DNA of 64,000 bases from Ornithinimicrobium cavernae (GTDB lineage: Bacteria; Actinomycetota; Actinomycetes; Actinomycetales; Dermatophilaceae), in the NCBI RefSeq assembly GCF_003121625.1, contig NZ_QDDJ01000009.1, positions 124,001 to 188,000 of the forward strand, written 5' to 3'. Positions 1-8,528 of this stretch are shown piece after piece (position 1 is the stretch's first letter; each line of letters begins with the position of its first letter). The position numbers and the translations under genes are program-made. A model generated the notes under the pieces. It did no database searches, was not told the origin of the DNA, and saw nothing but the letters and a program-made list of their open reading frames with translations.

Positions 1-147
1 CATCGGGTCGCTGCCCTCACCGAGGACGAGCTCCACCAGGTAGAAGGCGGCGAACCCGGCGATGATGACGACCTCCAGGGCGACCAGCGCCGCCGCCAGG
101 CGCCCGAGCTGGAGCTGACGGGGGCTGGGCGGGGTCGCGGCGGGCAT
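1..147 (-). CDS. Partial small membrane protein, N-terminal 49 residues, cut by the window edge
   Basis: An open frame starts with ATG at 147 and runs off the left edge without a stop. After a short polar N-terminus (MPAATPPSPRQLQLG) comes a hydrophobic stretch from about residue 16 to 43, one or two membrane passes. It follows the amidase stop by 20 bp on the same strand and so is probably the last gene of, or the next gene after, the hydrolase operon. I do not recognise a family and the rest of the protein is outside the window. Confidence 0.55.
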   Translation of the reverse strand, partial: MPAATPPSPRQLQLGRLAAALVALEVVIIAGFAAFYLVELVLGEGSDPM

Positions 148-167
148 GGCCGCAAGCGTAACCAGGC

Positions 168-1625
168 TCAGAGGGACGGGTGCTGCTGGGCGTGCCCCGT
201 GGCCTCCTCGAAGGCGTGTGCGATGCGGAGCAGGTCCACGTCGCGGCCGGGAGCGGCGACGATCTGGATGCCGATCGGGAGTCCCTCGCGGGAGAAGCCG
301 CCGGGGACAGAGATCGCGGGGCACCCCGTGGACGAGATGAGGGTGACCGCACGCATCCAGTCCAGGTAGTTCTCCATGGGGGTGCCGTTGATGCTCTGGG
401 GGTACTCGAGCTCGGCGTCGAAGGGCAGGGCCTGCGCGGTCGCTGTCACGAAGACGTCGTGGGTGGAGAAGAACTGCTGCGTGGTCCGCCACAGCCGGCC
501 GCGCGCCGCGTCCATCGCCACCAGGTCCTCCACGGTGAGGTCGTAGCCCAGCTGGGTGTTCCAGACCACCGCCTGCTTGATGCGCCCCCCGTCGGGGCGA
601 GCCGTCTCGGCCCGGACGACCTCGCCCCAGGTCGACACGAAGTCGTAGGCCCGCTGGACACGGAACACCTCGTCGGACTCGCGCAGGTCCGGGACGAGGT
701 CGTCCACCTCCGCGCCCAGGCCGGCGAAGACCGCGCCGCTGCCCGCGACGGTCTGCGCCACCTCGGCCTCGACCACCATCAACCCGGCCAGGTCGGGGCT
801 GAGCCCGACGCGGACGCCACGCAGGTCCGGCTGGTAGTCGGTGCCAAGCCGGAACTCGGGCAGGTCGAACACCGAGCCCGGCTCCTGGAGCGAGCACGGC
901 CCGTCCTGCTCGGGGCCGGCGCCGACACTCATCAGCAGGGCCACGTCGCCCACCGTGCGGCCCATGAAGCCCTTCTGCGCGAGCCAGGCCCAGGCGTTGC
1001 CGGGCGGCGTGTGCGGGATGCGGCCGTTGGAGGGGCGCATGCCGACGACGTTGTTGAAGGATGCCGGGGTGCGCAGCGAACCGCCCATGTCCGAGCCGTC
1101 TCCGGAGGCCTGGATGCCCGCGGCGAGGGCCGCGGCGACGCCGCCGGAGGATCCGGCGACCGACTTCGTGGGGTCGTAGGGGTTGACGGTCGTGCCGAAG
1201 ACCGGGTTGAACGTATGGGCGCCGGCCGCGAACTCCGGCACGTTGGACTTTCCGGTGGTGACCACGCCGGCAGCACGCAGGCGCGCGACGACCAGGTCGT
1301 CGGTGTCCGGCACCCGGTCGGCGTAGACCGGTGAGCCGAGCGTCGTCCGCATGCCCGCCGTGTCGTGGGTGTCCTTGTGCGTCATCGGCACGCCGTGCAG
1401 GGGCGGCAGTGCCTCGCCGGACCCGCGGGCGGCGACGAGGCGCGCATCGGCGGCACGCGCCTCGTCCAGGGCCCGCTCGGGGTCCGTGGTGACGATGGCG
1501 TTGATCGTCGGGTTCACCTGGTCGATGCGGGCGTAGTGGTCGCGCACCGCCTCCTCCGAGCCCACCTCCCCGGCGGCGATGGTGGCAGCGAGCTCGCGGG
1601 TGGACAGCCAGGTGAGGTCCGACAT
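168..1625 (-). CDS. Amidase signature (AS) family amidohydrolase, 485 aa
   Basis: Hydrolyses an amide bond by the Lys/cis-Ser/Ser mechanism. All three catalytic residues are visible: Lys84 (in MTHKDT), Ser159 in the GSSGG box and Ser183 in GSDMGGSLRTPA. Their spacings (75 and 24) equal those of characterised AS enzymes such as FAAH. Length is normal for the family. The ATG at 1625 is preceded by an AGG-type ribosome site and lies 19 bp after the M20 gene. It is the fourth hydrolase of a putative operon running from 6882 down. The substrate cannot be read from the sequence; glutamyl-tRNA amidotransferase subunit A is unlikely because no gatB or gatC is nearby. Confidence 0.93.
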   Translation of the reverse strand: MSDLTWLSTRELAATIAAGEVGSEEAVRDHYARIDQVNPTINAIVTTDPERALDEARAADARLVAARGSGEALPPLHGVPMTHKDTHDTAGMRTTLGSPVYADRVPDTDDLVVARLRAAGVVTTGKSNVPEFAAGAHTFNPVFGTTVNPYDPTKSVAGSSGGVAAALAAGIQASGDGSDMGGSLRTPASFNNVVGMRPSNGRIPHTPPGNAWAWLAQKGFMGRTVGDVALLMSVGAGPEQDGPCSLQEPGSVFDLPEFRLGTDYQPDLRGVRVGLSPDLAGLMVVEAEVAQTVAGSGAVFAGLGAEVDDLVPDLRESDEVFRVQRAYDFVSTWGEVVRAETARPDGGRIKQAVVWNTQLGYDLTVEDLVAMDAARGRLWRTTQQFFSTHDVFVTATAQALPFDAELEYPQSINGTPMENYLDWMRAVTLISSTGCPAISVPGGFSREGLPIGIQIVAAPGRDVDLLRIAHAFEEATGHAQQHPSL

Positions 1626-1644
1626 GGTGATCCTGTCTCGGTCG

Positions 1645-2871
1645 TTACTTCTGGAGGTTGCTGACGAGGGCGGTCAGTGCCGAGCGGACGCCGGTGCGCA
1701 GGGCGGTCCGCACGTCGTCGGGCAGGAACATCGGTGAGTGGTTGCCCGCGACGCCGGCCGCGACCGACTCGGCGGTGTGGCCACCGAGGAACCAGTAGGT
1801 GTAGGGCACGCCGATCTCGTCACCGAACCGGCCCACGTCCTCCGAGCCGGTGACGGGTGGAGCCTCGTTGACGCCGTCCGGCCCGAGCTCGTCGCGCAGT
1901 GAGGAGAGGAGTCGCCCGGTCAGCTCGGGGTCGTTGTAGCAGCGCGGGAACTCATACATCTGCCTGATCTCCGGCTCCGGGGCCCCCGCCACGGCCGCCT
2001 CGCCCCGGACGATGCGCTCGATGGCCTCCAGCGCCCGCGCCCGGACCTTCTCGTCGAAGGAGCGCAGGTTGATCGTGAAGACCGCCCGGTCCGGGATGAT
2101 GTTCTCCTTGAGCCCGGCGTGGAAGGTCGCGATCGTCAGCACCACGGAGTCGCGTGCCGAGGTCTCGCGCGAGACGACCGTCTGCAGGCGGGTGACCATG
2201 AAGGCACCCAGCACGACCGGGTCGATGGCGTTCTCCGGCTGGGAGCCGTGCGCCTGCTTGCCGCGGACGGTGACCTCCAGCGAGTCCGCCATCGCCATCG
2301 CCGTGCCGACGGACACGTTGACGGTGCCGGCGACGCCCGGCCAGACGTGCTGGCCGAAGATCGCCGACGGCTTCGGGACGCGGTCCCAGAGTCCGTCCGC
2401 CAGCATGGCGGAGGCGCCGGCCGAGATCTCCTCGCCCGGCTGGAAGAGGAAGATGACGGTGCCGGTCCACTGGTCGCGGTGCTCCGCGAGCAGTCGGGCG
2501 GTCTCGAGGGCGACGGTGATGTGGGTGTCGTGGCCACAGCCGTGCATGACGGCGGTCGTGGTGCCGTCCGGCAGGGTGCCCTGCGCCGTGGAGGCGTAGT
2601 CGACACCGGTGTCCTCCTCGATCGGCAGGCCGTCCGTGTCGGCCCGGTAGGCGATCACCGGCCCGTCGCCGTTCTCCAGCGTGGCCACCACACCGGTGCC
2701 GCCGCTGGCGAAGGCGGTGTAGCCGTAGCCCTCCACGAGCTCCCGGATCCTGGCGGCCGTCTGGTGCTCCTGCATCGACAGCTCTGGTGTGCGGTGGAAG
2801 TGCTTGTAGAGGTCGACGAGCTCGTCCAGGTAGGCGTCGAGGTCCTCGGTGACCGCGGGGTTCAGGGGCAT
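1645..2871 (-). CDS. M20 family (M20D-like) amidohydrolase, hippurate/N-acyl-amino-acid hydrolase type, 408 aa
   Basis: Dinuclear-metal amidohydrolase expected to split N-acyl amino acids or similar amides in the cytoplasm. The metal-binding motif HGCGHDTH lies at residues 110-117 and the catalytic/ligand pair PGEE at 145-148, followed by the small dimerisation domain and a C-terminal ligand histidine in AGNHSPMF. Length is typical. The ATG at 2871 has a GAGAGGA site upstream. It sits between the membrane pair (96 bp upstream) and the amidase (19 bp downstream), which suggests that imported material is handed to it. Carboxypeptidase or IAA-conjugate hydrolase activities are equally possible. 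Confidence 0.92.
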   Translation of the reverse strand: MPLNPAVTEDLDAYLDELVDLYKHFHRTPELSMQEHQTAARIRELVEGYGYTAFASGGTGVVATLENGDGPVIAYRADTDGLPIEEDTGVDYASTAQGTLPDGTTTAVMHGCGHDTHITVALETARLLAEHRDQWTGTVIFLFQPGEEISAGASAMLADGLWDRVPKPSAIFGQHVWPGVAGTVNVSVGTAMAMADSLEVTVRGKQAHGSQPENAIDPVVLGAFMVTRLQTVVSRETSARDSVVLTIATFHAGLKENIIPDRAVFTINLRSFDEKVRARALEAIERIVRGEAAVAGAPEPEIRQMYEFPRCYNDPELTGRLLSSLRDELGPDGVNEAPPVTGSEDVGRFGDEIGVPYTYWFLGGHTAESVAAGVAGNHSPMFLPDDVRTALRTGVRSALTALVSNLQK

Positions 2872-2967
2872 GGTGTCCTCTCGTGGCGGGTATGGCGCGT
2901 GGTCAGGTTGTGCGGTGGGCGTCGGGGCTGTGGCCGGCCGGGTGGGGGGGCCCGGCCGGCCAGACCC

Positions 2968-3708
2968 TCAGTTGATCAGGGATCCTTCCTGCTCCGGCTC
3001 ATCCTCGTCGACGGTGCCCCTGCTGCGCAGGAACCAGGCGACGGCCACCGTCAGCACGACGCACAGCGCGATGGCGAACGAGGACACGATCTTCGGCGTG
3101 TTCGGCACCAGCAGCAGGACGACCACCAGCGACACGGCGATCGCGATGGCCGTCGACTTCGGCTGCTTGAGGGTGGCGATCAGCTGCACCATGACACCGC
3201 CCAGGATGGAGGGGAGGATGTAGAGGCGCGCCACGTCGGTGATCGACTCCGGCATCACGGACACGATCCAGGTGCCGAGCAGGCCGACCAGGAGCAGCAG
3301 CGAGATGACGTGGACGGCGGCAGCACCGGAGATCCCCGCTGTGGCGGCGTAGGCCGCCTTGCGGGTCCCCGGCCTGGCCTCGATCGTGGACTGGGCCACG
3401 ATCGCGGAGGGGACCAGCTTGTTGGCGATGTTGCCGATGAGGAACGCCTGGTACATGCCGGCGGGGCCCAGGATCGGGAAGTAGGTCACCGGCTCGATGA
3501 CGTAGAAGGCGCCGTAGACGGCGGCGACGGCCAGGAAGGCGGTCAGGACCTGACCGAGGGTCACGCCGAGGTCGGTCGTGACCAGGACGATGAAGGGCAC
3601 GGCCGTCGCGATCACGAAGCCGATGAACAGCGTGAGGCGACCCCACCGGTTGGTGGTGCGGGTGTAGTCGGCGAACAGGGCGTCCTGCTCGGGCGTGTAG
3701 GTGCGCAT
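2968..3708 (-). CDS. Integral membrane protein, partner of the DUF5058 protein, putative transporter subunit, 246 aa
   Basis: A 246-residue protein with about six hydrophobic segments, a cytosolic-looking charged N-terminus (MRTYTPEQDALFADY) and an acidic C-terminal tail rich in Glu and Asp. It begins 12 bp after the DUF5058 gene and the two are of nearly equal size, so they probably form one hetero-oligomeric membrane complex. I recognise no transporter motif. Because it is embedded among amide hydrolases under an apparent LacI-type control, uptake of their substrate is the simplest role; this is inference from context only. Confidence 0.75.
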   Translation of the reverse strand: MRTYTPEQDALFADYTRTTNRWGRLTLFIGFVIATAVPFIVLVTTDLGVTLGQVLTAFLAVAAVYGAFYVIEPVTYFPILGPAGMYQAFLIGNIANKLVPSAIVAQSTIEARPGTRKAAYAATAGISGAAAVHVISLLLLVGLLGTWIVSVMPESITDVARLYILPSILGGVMVQLIATLKQPKSTAIAIAVSLVVVLLLVPNTPKIVSSFAIALCVVLTVAVAWFLRSRGTVDEDEPEQEGSLIN

Positions 3709-3720
3709 CAGCGGTGCCTC

Positions 3721-4446
3721 TCAGTTCGTCGCGAGGTAGGCGGCGACCAGGCCGCCGATGATGGAGAAGCCCAGGGCCCACTCGCGGAGCCAGGGCTGGT
3801 GGCGGTGCCGGGCGACCCACAGACAGATCGCCATGATGACAGCCGACACGATGACGGCCAGGACGTGGTAGCCCGACTTGGGCAGCTCGGTGACCGTCAG
3901 GCCGGCGAAGGCAGCCAGCAGCGCCGCGGACGGGACGATGGCCATCAGCGCCGGGTTGACCTGGGTCAGCTTGGCCTCGCCCCGGGACAGCATGGGCGTC
4001 AGGATGAGCGTGGCGATCATCCAGCAGGCTCCCGAGAGGCTCATCGCGAACAGGGCGACCAGAAAGACGTCCTGGGTGTAGGTCGCGTCGCCCAGGTTGG
4101 CGCCCATGGTGCCGGCGGCGATCGACGCCGAGGCCGTCTCGGTCGCTGCGGAGCCGATGAGGCCGATCCGCACCAGGATCGAGGGCGTGCCGAACAGGGG
4201 CAGGAGGGCGATGGCCACGAGGACGACGGCAAGGGACGGGCCGATGGCGGCGACGCCACCGGCGCGGAACGCCTGGAAGACCTCCTTCTCGGTCATGCCC
4301 GCTCCGGCCGCGTTCTTGCGGACGGCCACCATGTAGACGCCGGACTGGAGGAGGATGACCCCGAGGACGCTGAGGGCCAGGACCCACAGCAGGGGGAGGT
4401 TGGCGATCGCGCCGATATCGGTCGACGCTCCCTGTGCCCTGATCAT
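3721..4446 (-). CDS. DUF5058 family membrane protein, putative transporter subunit, 241 aa
   Basis: About six to seven hydrophobic segments. The stretch LIGSAATETASASIAAGTMG, a small-residue-rich polar motif inside the membrane region, and the overall size resemble DUF5058 proteins, which I recall lying next to M20 amidohydrolases in other bacteria. The start is taken at ATG 4446, with AAGG seven bases upstream; a GTG at 4452 is an in-frame alternative. It lies 94 bp after the C45 gene and 12 bp before its membrane partner. A role in importing an amide or peptide-like compound is inferred from neighbours and not shown by sequence. Confidence 0.78.
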   Translation of the reverse strand: MIRAQGASTDIGAIANLPLLWVLALSVLGVILLQSGVYMVAVRKNAAGAGMTEKEVFQAFRAGGVAAIGPSLAVVLVAIALLPLFGTPSILVRIGLIGSAATETASASIAAGTMGANLGDATYTQDVFLVALFAMSLSGACWMIATLILTPMLSRGEAKLTQVNPALMAIVPSAALLAAFAGLTVTELPKSGYHVLAVIVSAVIMAICLWVARHRHQPWLREWALGFSIIGGLVAAYLATN

Positions 4447-4540
4447 GCGCACACCTTCATCATGCGGGACTCCTTCGTGCGGGCCGTGACGCGTGCGTCA
4501 CGACGGGTTGGGGGATCTGCTCGGACGCAGAACCCTCCGC

Positions 4541-5623
4541 TCACAGGTGGTACGTGACAACGACCTCCTGTGCGTACTGGGGCACACCCGGGCTGACCCG
4601 GACACGCTTGAGGGCAGGGTCCATCCGGACGGTCACGAGCGTGGCGAGGCGCTCCGCCTCCGGCACCGCCGGGTCGGGCAGCAGCGCGACCCCACCGTCC
4701 TGGAGCGGCGAGCACATCAGCGGCAGGAGGTCGTCGGCGACCTCCGGGGTGCCACCCGCACCGGTCGCCTCCTCCAGGTAGTCGAGCCGCTCGTGGGTGT
4801 TGGACCCCGGCTCGAGGAGCATGGCGCCGTCCTGCTGCGCCTCCGCGAGGAAGTGGTTGGTGTGCAGCACCCAGCCGTCCTGCTCGAGCACGACGACCCG
4901 TCCCGGCGCGACCTCGACCATGGCCACCCGGTCGGCGCTGCTGAGGGTCAGCACCGAGGACGAGGTGGTGGGGGCGGACCGGATGAGGTCGATGCCGTCC
5001 TCCACCGAGGTGGCTTCCGACAGCACCCGGGCGAGCACCGAGTGGACCGGGACACCACCGGCGCGGTCGTCCCGGTGCCGGAGGATGTTGAGGTGGACAC
5101 CGATCCCGGCGGCGTTCAGGCCGATCTTTCCGGGCATGCCGTACTCCGTGAACCCGGCGTGCGCGACCTCACCGGCGAGCGGCTCGACCCGGTGCAGGTG
5201 CCAGCAGTCGGTGAACCGTGCGTACCAGTCCCATGTCTGCGCACTCACCGAGGGGCCCTGGCCCTGGTGGGCGACGAGGGAGCACTCCCCCGGGGCGGCC
5301 TCGGCGAGAGTGAGGATCTCGGTCCGGGCCAGGGTGAGTCCCAGGTCGACCGGGTCGAGCCGGGCTCCTTCGGCGATGCCGAGGACCTCCTCGTGCTGCG
5401 ACGGTGCCCAGGCCCGCAGCGCCGCAAGGGAGTCGGCGGCGGCCGTCCGCTGGTCCGCGTCCGGAATGCCCAGGTCGGTGAAGAGTCCGGCGTACGCCGC
5501 AGCCGTGGTCCGGATGCGCTCACCCAGGCGCTGCCCTCGGGTGCGCCCACGGTGCGCGTGGCTCTCCCCGGCGATGCGTACCGCCTCCAGCCCGCCCAGG
5601 TGCGCCTCGGCGACCTCCGGCAT
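4541..5623 (-). CDS. C45 family autoproteolytic acyltransferase/hydrolase (acyl-CoA:6-APA acyltransferase-like), 360 aa
   Basis: Ntn-hydrolase of the isopenicillin N acyltransferase type. Such proteins cut themselves before a Cys that becomes the N-terminal nucleophile; here this is most likely Cys114 in PGECSLVA, followed by the family-typical TWDW motif about 15 residues on and a GKIGLNAAGIGV block. The ATG at 5623 overlaps the stop of the upstream carbamoylase gene, showing translational coupling. Family members cleave or transfer acyl groups on amides, which fits the surrounding amide hydrolases. Penicillin-related activity is not implied. The longer open frame upstream of 5623 is only the shadow of the preceding gene. 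Confidence 0.88.
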   Translation of the reverse strand: MPEVAEAHLGGLEAVRIAGESHAHRGRTRGQRLGERIRTTAAAYAGLFTDLGIPDADQRTAAADSLAALRAWAPSQHEEVLGIAEGARLDPVDLGLTLARTEILTLAEAAPGECSLVAHQGQGPSVSAQTWDWYARFTDCWHLHRVEPLAGEVAHAGFTEYGMPGKIGLNAAGIGVHLNILRHRDDRAGGVPVHSVLARVLSEATSVEDGIDLIRSAPTTSSSVLTLSSADRVAMVEVAPGRVVVLEQDGWVLHTNHFLAEAQQDGAMLLEPGSNTHERLDYLEEATGAGGTPEVADDLLPLMCSPLQDGGVALLPDPAVPEAERLATLVTVRMDPALKRVRVSPGVPQYAQEVVVTYHL

Positions 5624-6882
5624 CACGGCTTCCCCCGCCGGTCCAGGGCGATGAGCGCCTGGGTCAGGGCGGTCACACCCGCGGTCACGTCGGCCAGGTC
5701 GGTCCACTCCTCGGGGCAGTGGCTGCGACCGTCGCGCGAGGGGACGAAGAGCATGCCGGTGGGCACCCGCCGTGCGAGGACCGCGGCATCGTGCTCGGCG
5801 CCGCTGAACAGGCGTGAGGAGGTGAGGCCGAGTCCGTCGACGACCTCGGTGAGAGTGGCCAGGACCGGATCGGACATCGGTGCCGGTTCTTGGAGCGGCA
5901 GCCAGTCGACCTCGACGTCCACGCCCCGCCGGTGTCCCTCCTCGCCGGCCGCCGCGGTGAGCCGCTCCTGCGCGTGCCGGAGCCACTCCCCCTCGGGTCC
6001 CCGGAACTCCCCCCGGAACTCGGCGTGGGCCGTGACGACGTTCACGGCCGCCGGGGTGAACGTGACCTGCCCGCTCGTCCCCTTCGTGTGGTCACCCTCG
6101 GCCGCGATCCGCTCGACCGCCAGGACCGTGCCGGCGGCGGCGCAGCCGGCGTCACGGCGCCGGTCCATCGGCGCTGTCCCGGCGTGATCGGCCTGCCCGG
6201 TGAACAGGGCACGAAAGCGCGAGATCCCCGTGATCGACTCGACGAGGCCGACCTGGCTGCCCTGCGCCTCGAGGTAGGGCCCCTGCTCGATGTGCAGCTC
6301 CAGGAAGGTGTCGACCCCGGAGAAGTCGTACCCCGCCCCCAGGGCTCCCGCCGGATCGATCCCGACGCCCTCGAGGGCGTCGGCGAGGGTGCGCCCCTGG
6401 TCGTCGCGGAGCCCGAGGTGGTCCCCCGTGAGCTCACCGACCATGGCACGGGACCCGACGCAGCTGAGCCCGAACTCGTTCGGCTCCTCGTTGAAGAAGT
6501 CGACCACCACCAGGTCGTGCTCGAGCTGACGCCCGGACTCGCGGAGGACCCGGACGGCCTCGAGGGCGCCGACGACCCCGACGATGCCGTCGAAGCGTCC
6601 ACCGCCGATGACGGAGTCGGTGTGCGACCCGACCATCAGGCTGTGGCCGCCGCTCCCGGTGCCGCGCAGCCGGCCGAAGAGGTTGCCTGCCCCGTCGACG
6701 CTGGTCTCCAGCCCGACATCGGCCATCCAGCGCCGCACGAGCTCTCGCGCCTCGCGGTCGACCGGACCGAGCGCGGTGCGGGTCCAGCCGGGGTGATCGG
6801 TCTCCACGAGCTGCGCGAGCGCGCCCAGGTCGGACTCGAGACGGTCCGGACACACCGTCAGGTCGACTGCTGGCACGCTCAT
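5623..6882 (-). CDS. M20 family Zn-dependent hydrolase, N-carbamoyl-L-amino acid hydrolase/allantoate amidohydrolase type, 419 aa
   Basis: The sequence contains the signatures of the hydantoinase/carbamoylase group of M20: SHTDS with ligand His87, GGRFDG with bridging Asp98, FFNEEPNEFG with Glu132/133 and ELHIEQG with His197. These enzymes remove a carbamoyl group from N-carbamoyl amino acids or ureidoglycolate-type compounds. The ATG at 6882 has GAGGAG seven bases upstream and is the first gene of the operon, 125 bp from the divergent LacI gene. The preceding in-frame extension to 7419 crosses the operators and regulator and is not coding. Confidence 0.92.
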   Translation of the reverse strand: MSVPAVDLTVCPDRLESDLGALAQLVETDHPGWTRTALGPVDREARELVRRWMADVGLETSVDGAGNLFGRLRGTGSGGHSLMVGSHTDSVIGGGRFDGIVGVVGALEAVRVLRESGRQLEHDLVVVDFFNEEPNEFGLSCVGSRAMVGELTGDHLGLRDDQGRTLADALEGVGIDPAGALGAGYDFSGVDTFLELHIEQGPYLEAQGSQVGLVESITGISRFRALFTGQADHAGTAPMDRRRDAGCAAAGTVLAVERIAAEGDHTKGTSGQVTFTPAAVNVVTAHAEFRGEFRGPEGEWLRHAQERLTAAAGEEGHRRGVDVEVDWLPLQEPAPMSDPVLATLTEVVDGLGLTSSRLFSGAEHDAAVLARRVPTGMLFVPSRDGRSHCPEEWTDLADVTAGVTALTQALIALDRRGKP

Positions 6883-6939
6883 CACTCCGCTCCTCGGTGG
6901 CCCGGCGGCCACCGTCCGACGTGGTGTCCGGCCGATGGC

Positions 6940-6976
6940 GCGAACGTTTGCGGGCCTAGTAAAGCGAACGTTTGCG
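6940..6976. promoter_or_regulatory. Pair of identical LacI-type operators between the hydrolase operon and its regulator
   Basis: The 13-mer GCGAACGTTTGCG occurs at 6940-6952 and again at 6964-6976, 24 bp apart, so both lie on nearly the same face of the helix. Each is a quasi-palindrome around a central CG, the usual shape of operators bound by LacI/PurR-family proteins. They lie in the only gap between the divergent regulator and the operon, which suggests control of both directions including autoregulation. Confidence 0.8.
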
Positions 6977-7007
6977 CTCCACGTCAACAGTCCGGCACAC
7001 TTGGGTC

Positions 7008-8057
7008 GTGACGATCGGTGGGGCAGGACGCGGGCGGGAGGGGCCGGCGACCTTGACGAGCCTGGCCCGTGAGCTGGGGGTGCACGTCTCGACGGTGTCG
7101 CGTGCTCTGTCGAGCAGGCCGGCCGGTGTCTCAGCGGCAACGGTGGAGGTCGTGCGGCGGCTCGCGGCCGAGCGTGGCTACCGGTCGAACCTTGCGGCCC
7201 GGGCCCTCCGCACGGGTCGCTCCCTCGCCGTCGGCATGCTGGTGCCACGGCTGACGGACGAGGTGCTCGCGACCGTCTACGAGGGCGTGGACGAGGCCGC
7301 GATCGAGGCAGGCTATGCCACGCTCGTGGCCCACACCCTCGATCGCGAAGACCTGCGCCGGCAACGCCTGGAGCTCCTGCTGGCCCGGCAGGTGGACGGG
7401 GTCGTCGTGGCCGACTCACTGCAGGACTCCCACGCCGTCGCGCAGCTGGAGGAGGCCGGGGTCCCCTACGTCCTGGCGCTACGCTGCCTCCCCGGGCACC
7501 TGAGCGTCGGCACCGACGACCTGGCCGGGGGCCGCCTGGTTGCCGAGCACCTTCTGGCCCAGGGGCACACCCGCCTGGGCGTGGTTGCCGGTGACACCCG
7601 GGCGAGCACGGGTTCCGAGCGGGCCCGTGGGTTCCTCCTGGCGTGCGAGGAGGCCGGCGTGCAGGTCAGGGAGGACGTGGTCGTCCCGTGCGGCTTCGAC
7701 GTCCGCTCGGGCGCGGAGGCCGGGGCCAGGGTGCTCGACGCCGACCCGGAGTTGACCGCGATCTTCGCGGCCAGCGACAACGTGGCGCTCGGGGTCGTGG
7801 GGGCGCTGCGCGACCGGGGACGCAGGGTCCCGGACGACGTCTCGCTCGTGGGGTACAACAACCTGGACATGTCCGCCGCGCTGCCCGTGCCGCTCACGAC
7901 CGTGGACTCCCGCCTGGTGGATATCGGCCGGGCCGCCACGCAGGCGCTGCTCGAGCTCGTGGGCGGCGGCACCCCGGTCTCCCGCCGCCTCGAGCCCGAC
8001 CTCGTCGTCCGGTCCTCGACCCGTCCCAGGTCCCTCAGCACGACGGGCCGACCGTGA
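7008..8057 (+). CDS. LacI family transcriptional regulator, 349 aa
   Basis: The N-terminal helix-turn-helix reads TLTSLARELGVHVSTVSRAL (residues 15-34), followed by the hinge and a periplasmic-binding-protein-like effector domain with typical LacI features (GVVAGDTRASTGSERARGF, FAASDNVALGV, SLVGYNN). The GTG at 7008 is chosen because it gives the usual short leader before the HTH and leaves both operators upstream; the TTG at 6972 would sit inside an operator. It is divergent from the hydrolase operon and is likely its local repressor, responding to a substrate or product. Its last four bases overlap the start of the next gene. Confidence 0.92.
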   Translation: MTIGGAGRGREGPATLTSLARELGVHVSTVSRALSSRPAGVSAATVEVVRRLAAERGYRSNLAARALRTGRSLAVGMLVPRLTDEVLATVYEGVDEAAIEAGYATLVAHTLDREDLRRQRLELLLARQVDGVVVADSLQDSHAVAQLEEAGVPYVLALRCLPGHLSVGTDDLAGGRLVAEHLLAQGHTRLGVVAGDTRASTGSERARGFLLACEEAGVQVREDVVVPCGFDVRSGAEAGARVLDADPELTAIFAASDNVALGVVGALRDRGRRVPDDVSLVGYNNLDMSAALPVPLTTVDSRLVDIGRAATQALLELVGGGTPVSRRLEPDLVVRSSTRPRSLSTTGRP

Positions 8058-8509
8058 GGCTCTGGTCCCTGCACCCGCGCTACCTCGACCGCGCCGGGCT
8101 GACCGCTGCGTGGCGCGAGGCGCTGCTCGCCCAGGCGGTGCTGGCGGGACGCACCCGGGGCTACACCCGCCACCCGCAGCTGGAGCGGTTCCGCGCGACA
8201 ACCGACCCCATGGGCAGCATCGGGCACTTCCTCGAGGGCATCCGACAGGAGGCGACCGAGCGTGGCTACCGGTTCGACGGCGCCAGGATCGACCGGCCCG
8301 CCGTCGGTGTGCCGGGACCCGGGTTCACGGAACAGGTGCAGGTCACCGGTGGCCAGGTGGCGTTCGAGTGGACCCACCTGATGACCAAGCTGCGCCACCG
8401 CAGCCCGGTCGTGGCGCAGCGGTGGGAGTCACTGGAGCCGCCTGCGGTCGACGTGCACCCGCTCTTCGTCGTCATGCCGGGGCCGGTGGCCGCGTGGGAA
8501 CGGCCCTGA
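8054..8509 (+). CDS. Pyrimidine dimer DNA glycosylase, T4 endonuclease V family, 151 aa
   Basis: The opening residues MRLWSLHPRYLDRAGLTAAW and the HPQLERFRA block are characteristic of the Pyr_excise family, which removes UV-induced pyrimidine dimers and nicks the strand. Glu22 in AWREAL corresponds in position to the catalytic Glu23 of T4 endonuclease V. The GTG at 8054 overlaps the TGA of the LacI gene (GTGA), so the repair enzyme is translationally coupled to a metabolic regulator, an odd pairing probably due to gene packing. Length fits the family. Confidence 0.85.
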   Translation: MRLWSLHPRYLDRAGLTAAWREALLAQAVLAGRTRGYTRHPQLERFRATTDPMGSIGHFLEGIRQEATERGYRFDGARIDRPAVGVPGPGFTEQVQVTGGQVAFEWTHLMTKLRHRSPVVAQRWESLEPPAVDVHPLFVVMPGPVAAWERP

Positions 8510-8528
8510 GCCAGCGCCGGCGCAGTCC

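Noticed and set aside
2119-4557. 812-codon plus-strand open frame
   Set aside because: It is antisense to the M20D gene and both membrane genes, has Asp/Gly/Arg-rich composition without domains, and is a typical shadow in GC-rich DNA.
5623-7419. 598-residue version of the carbamoylase-like hydrolase
   Set aside because: The extra N-terminus would cross the two operators and the divergent LacI gene; ATG 6882 has a proper ribosome site.
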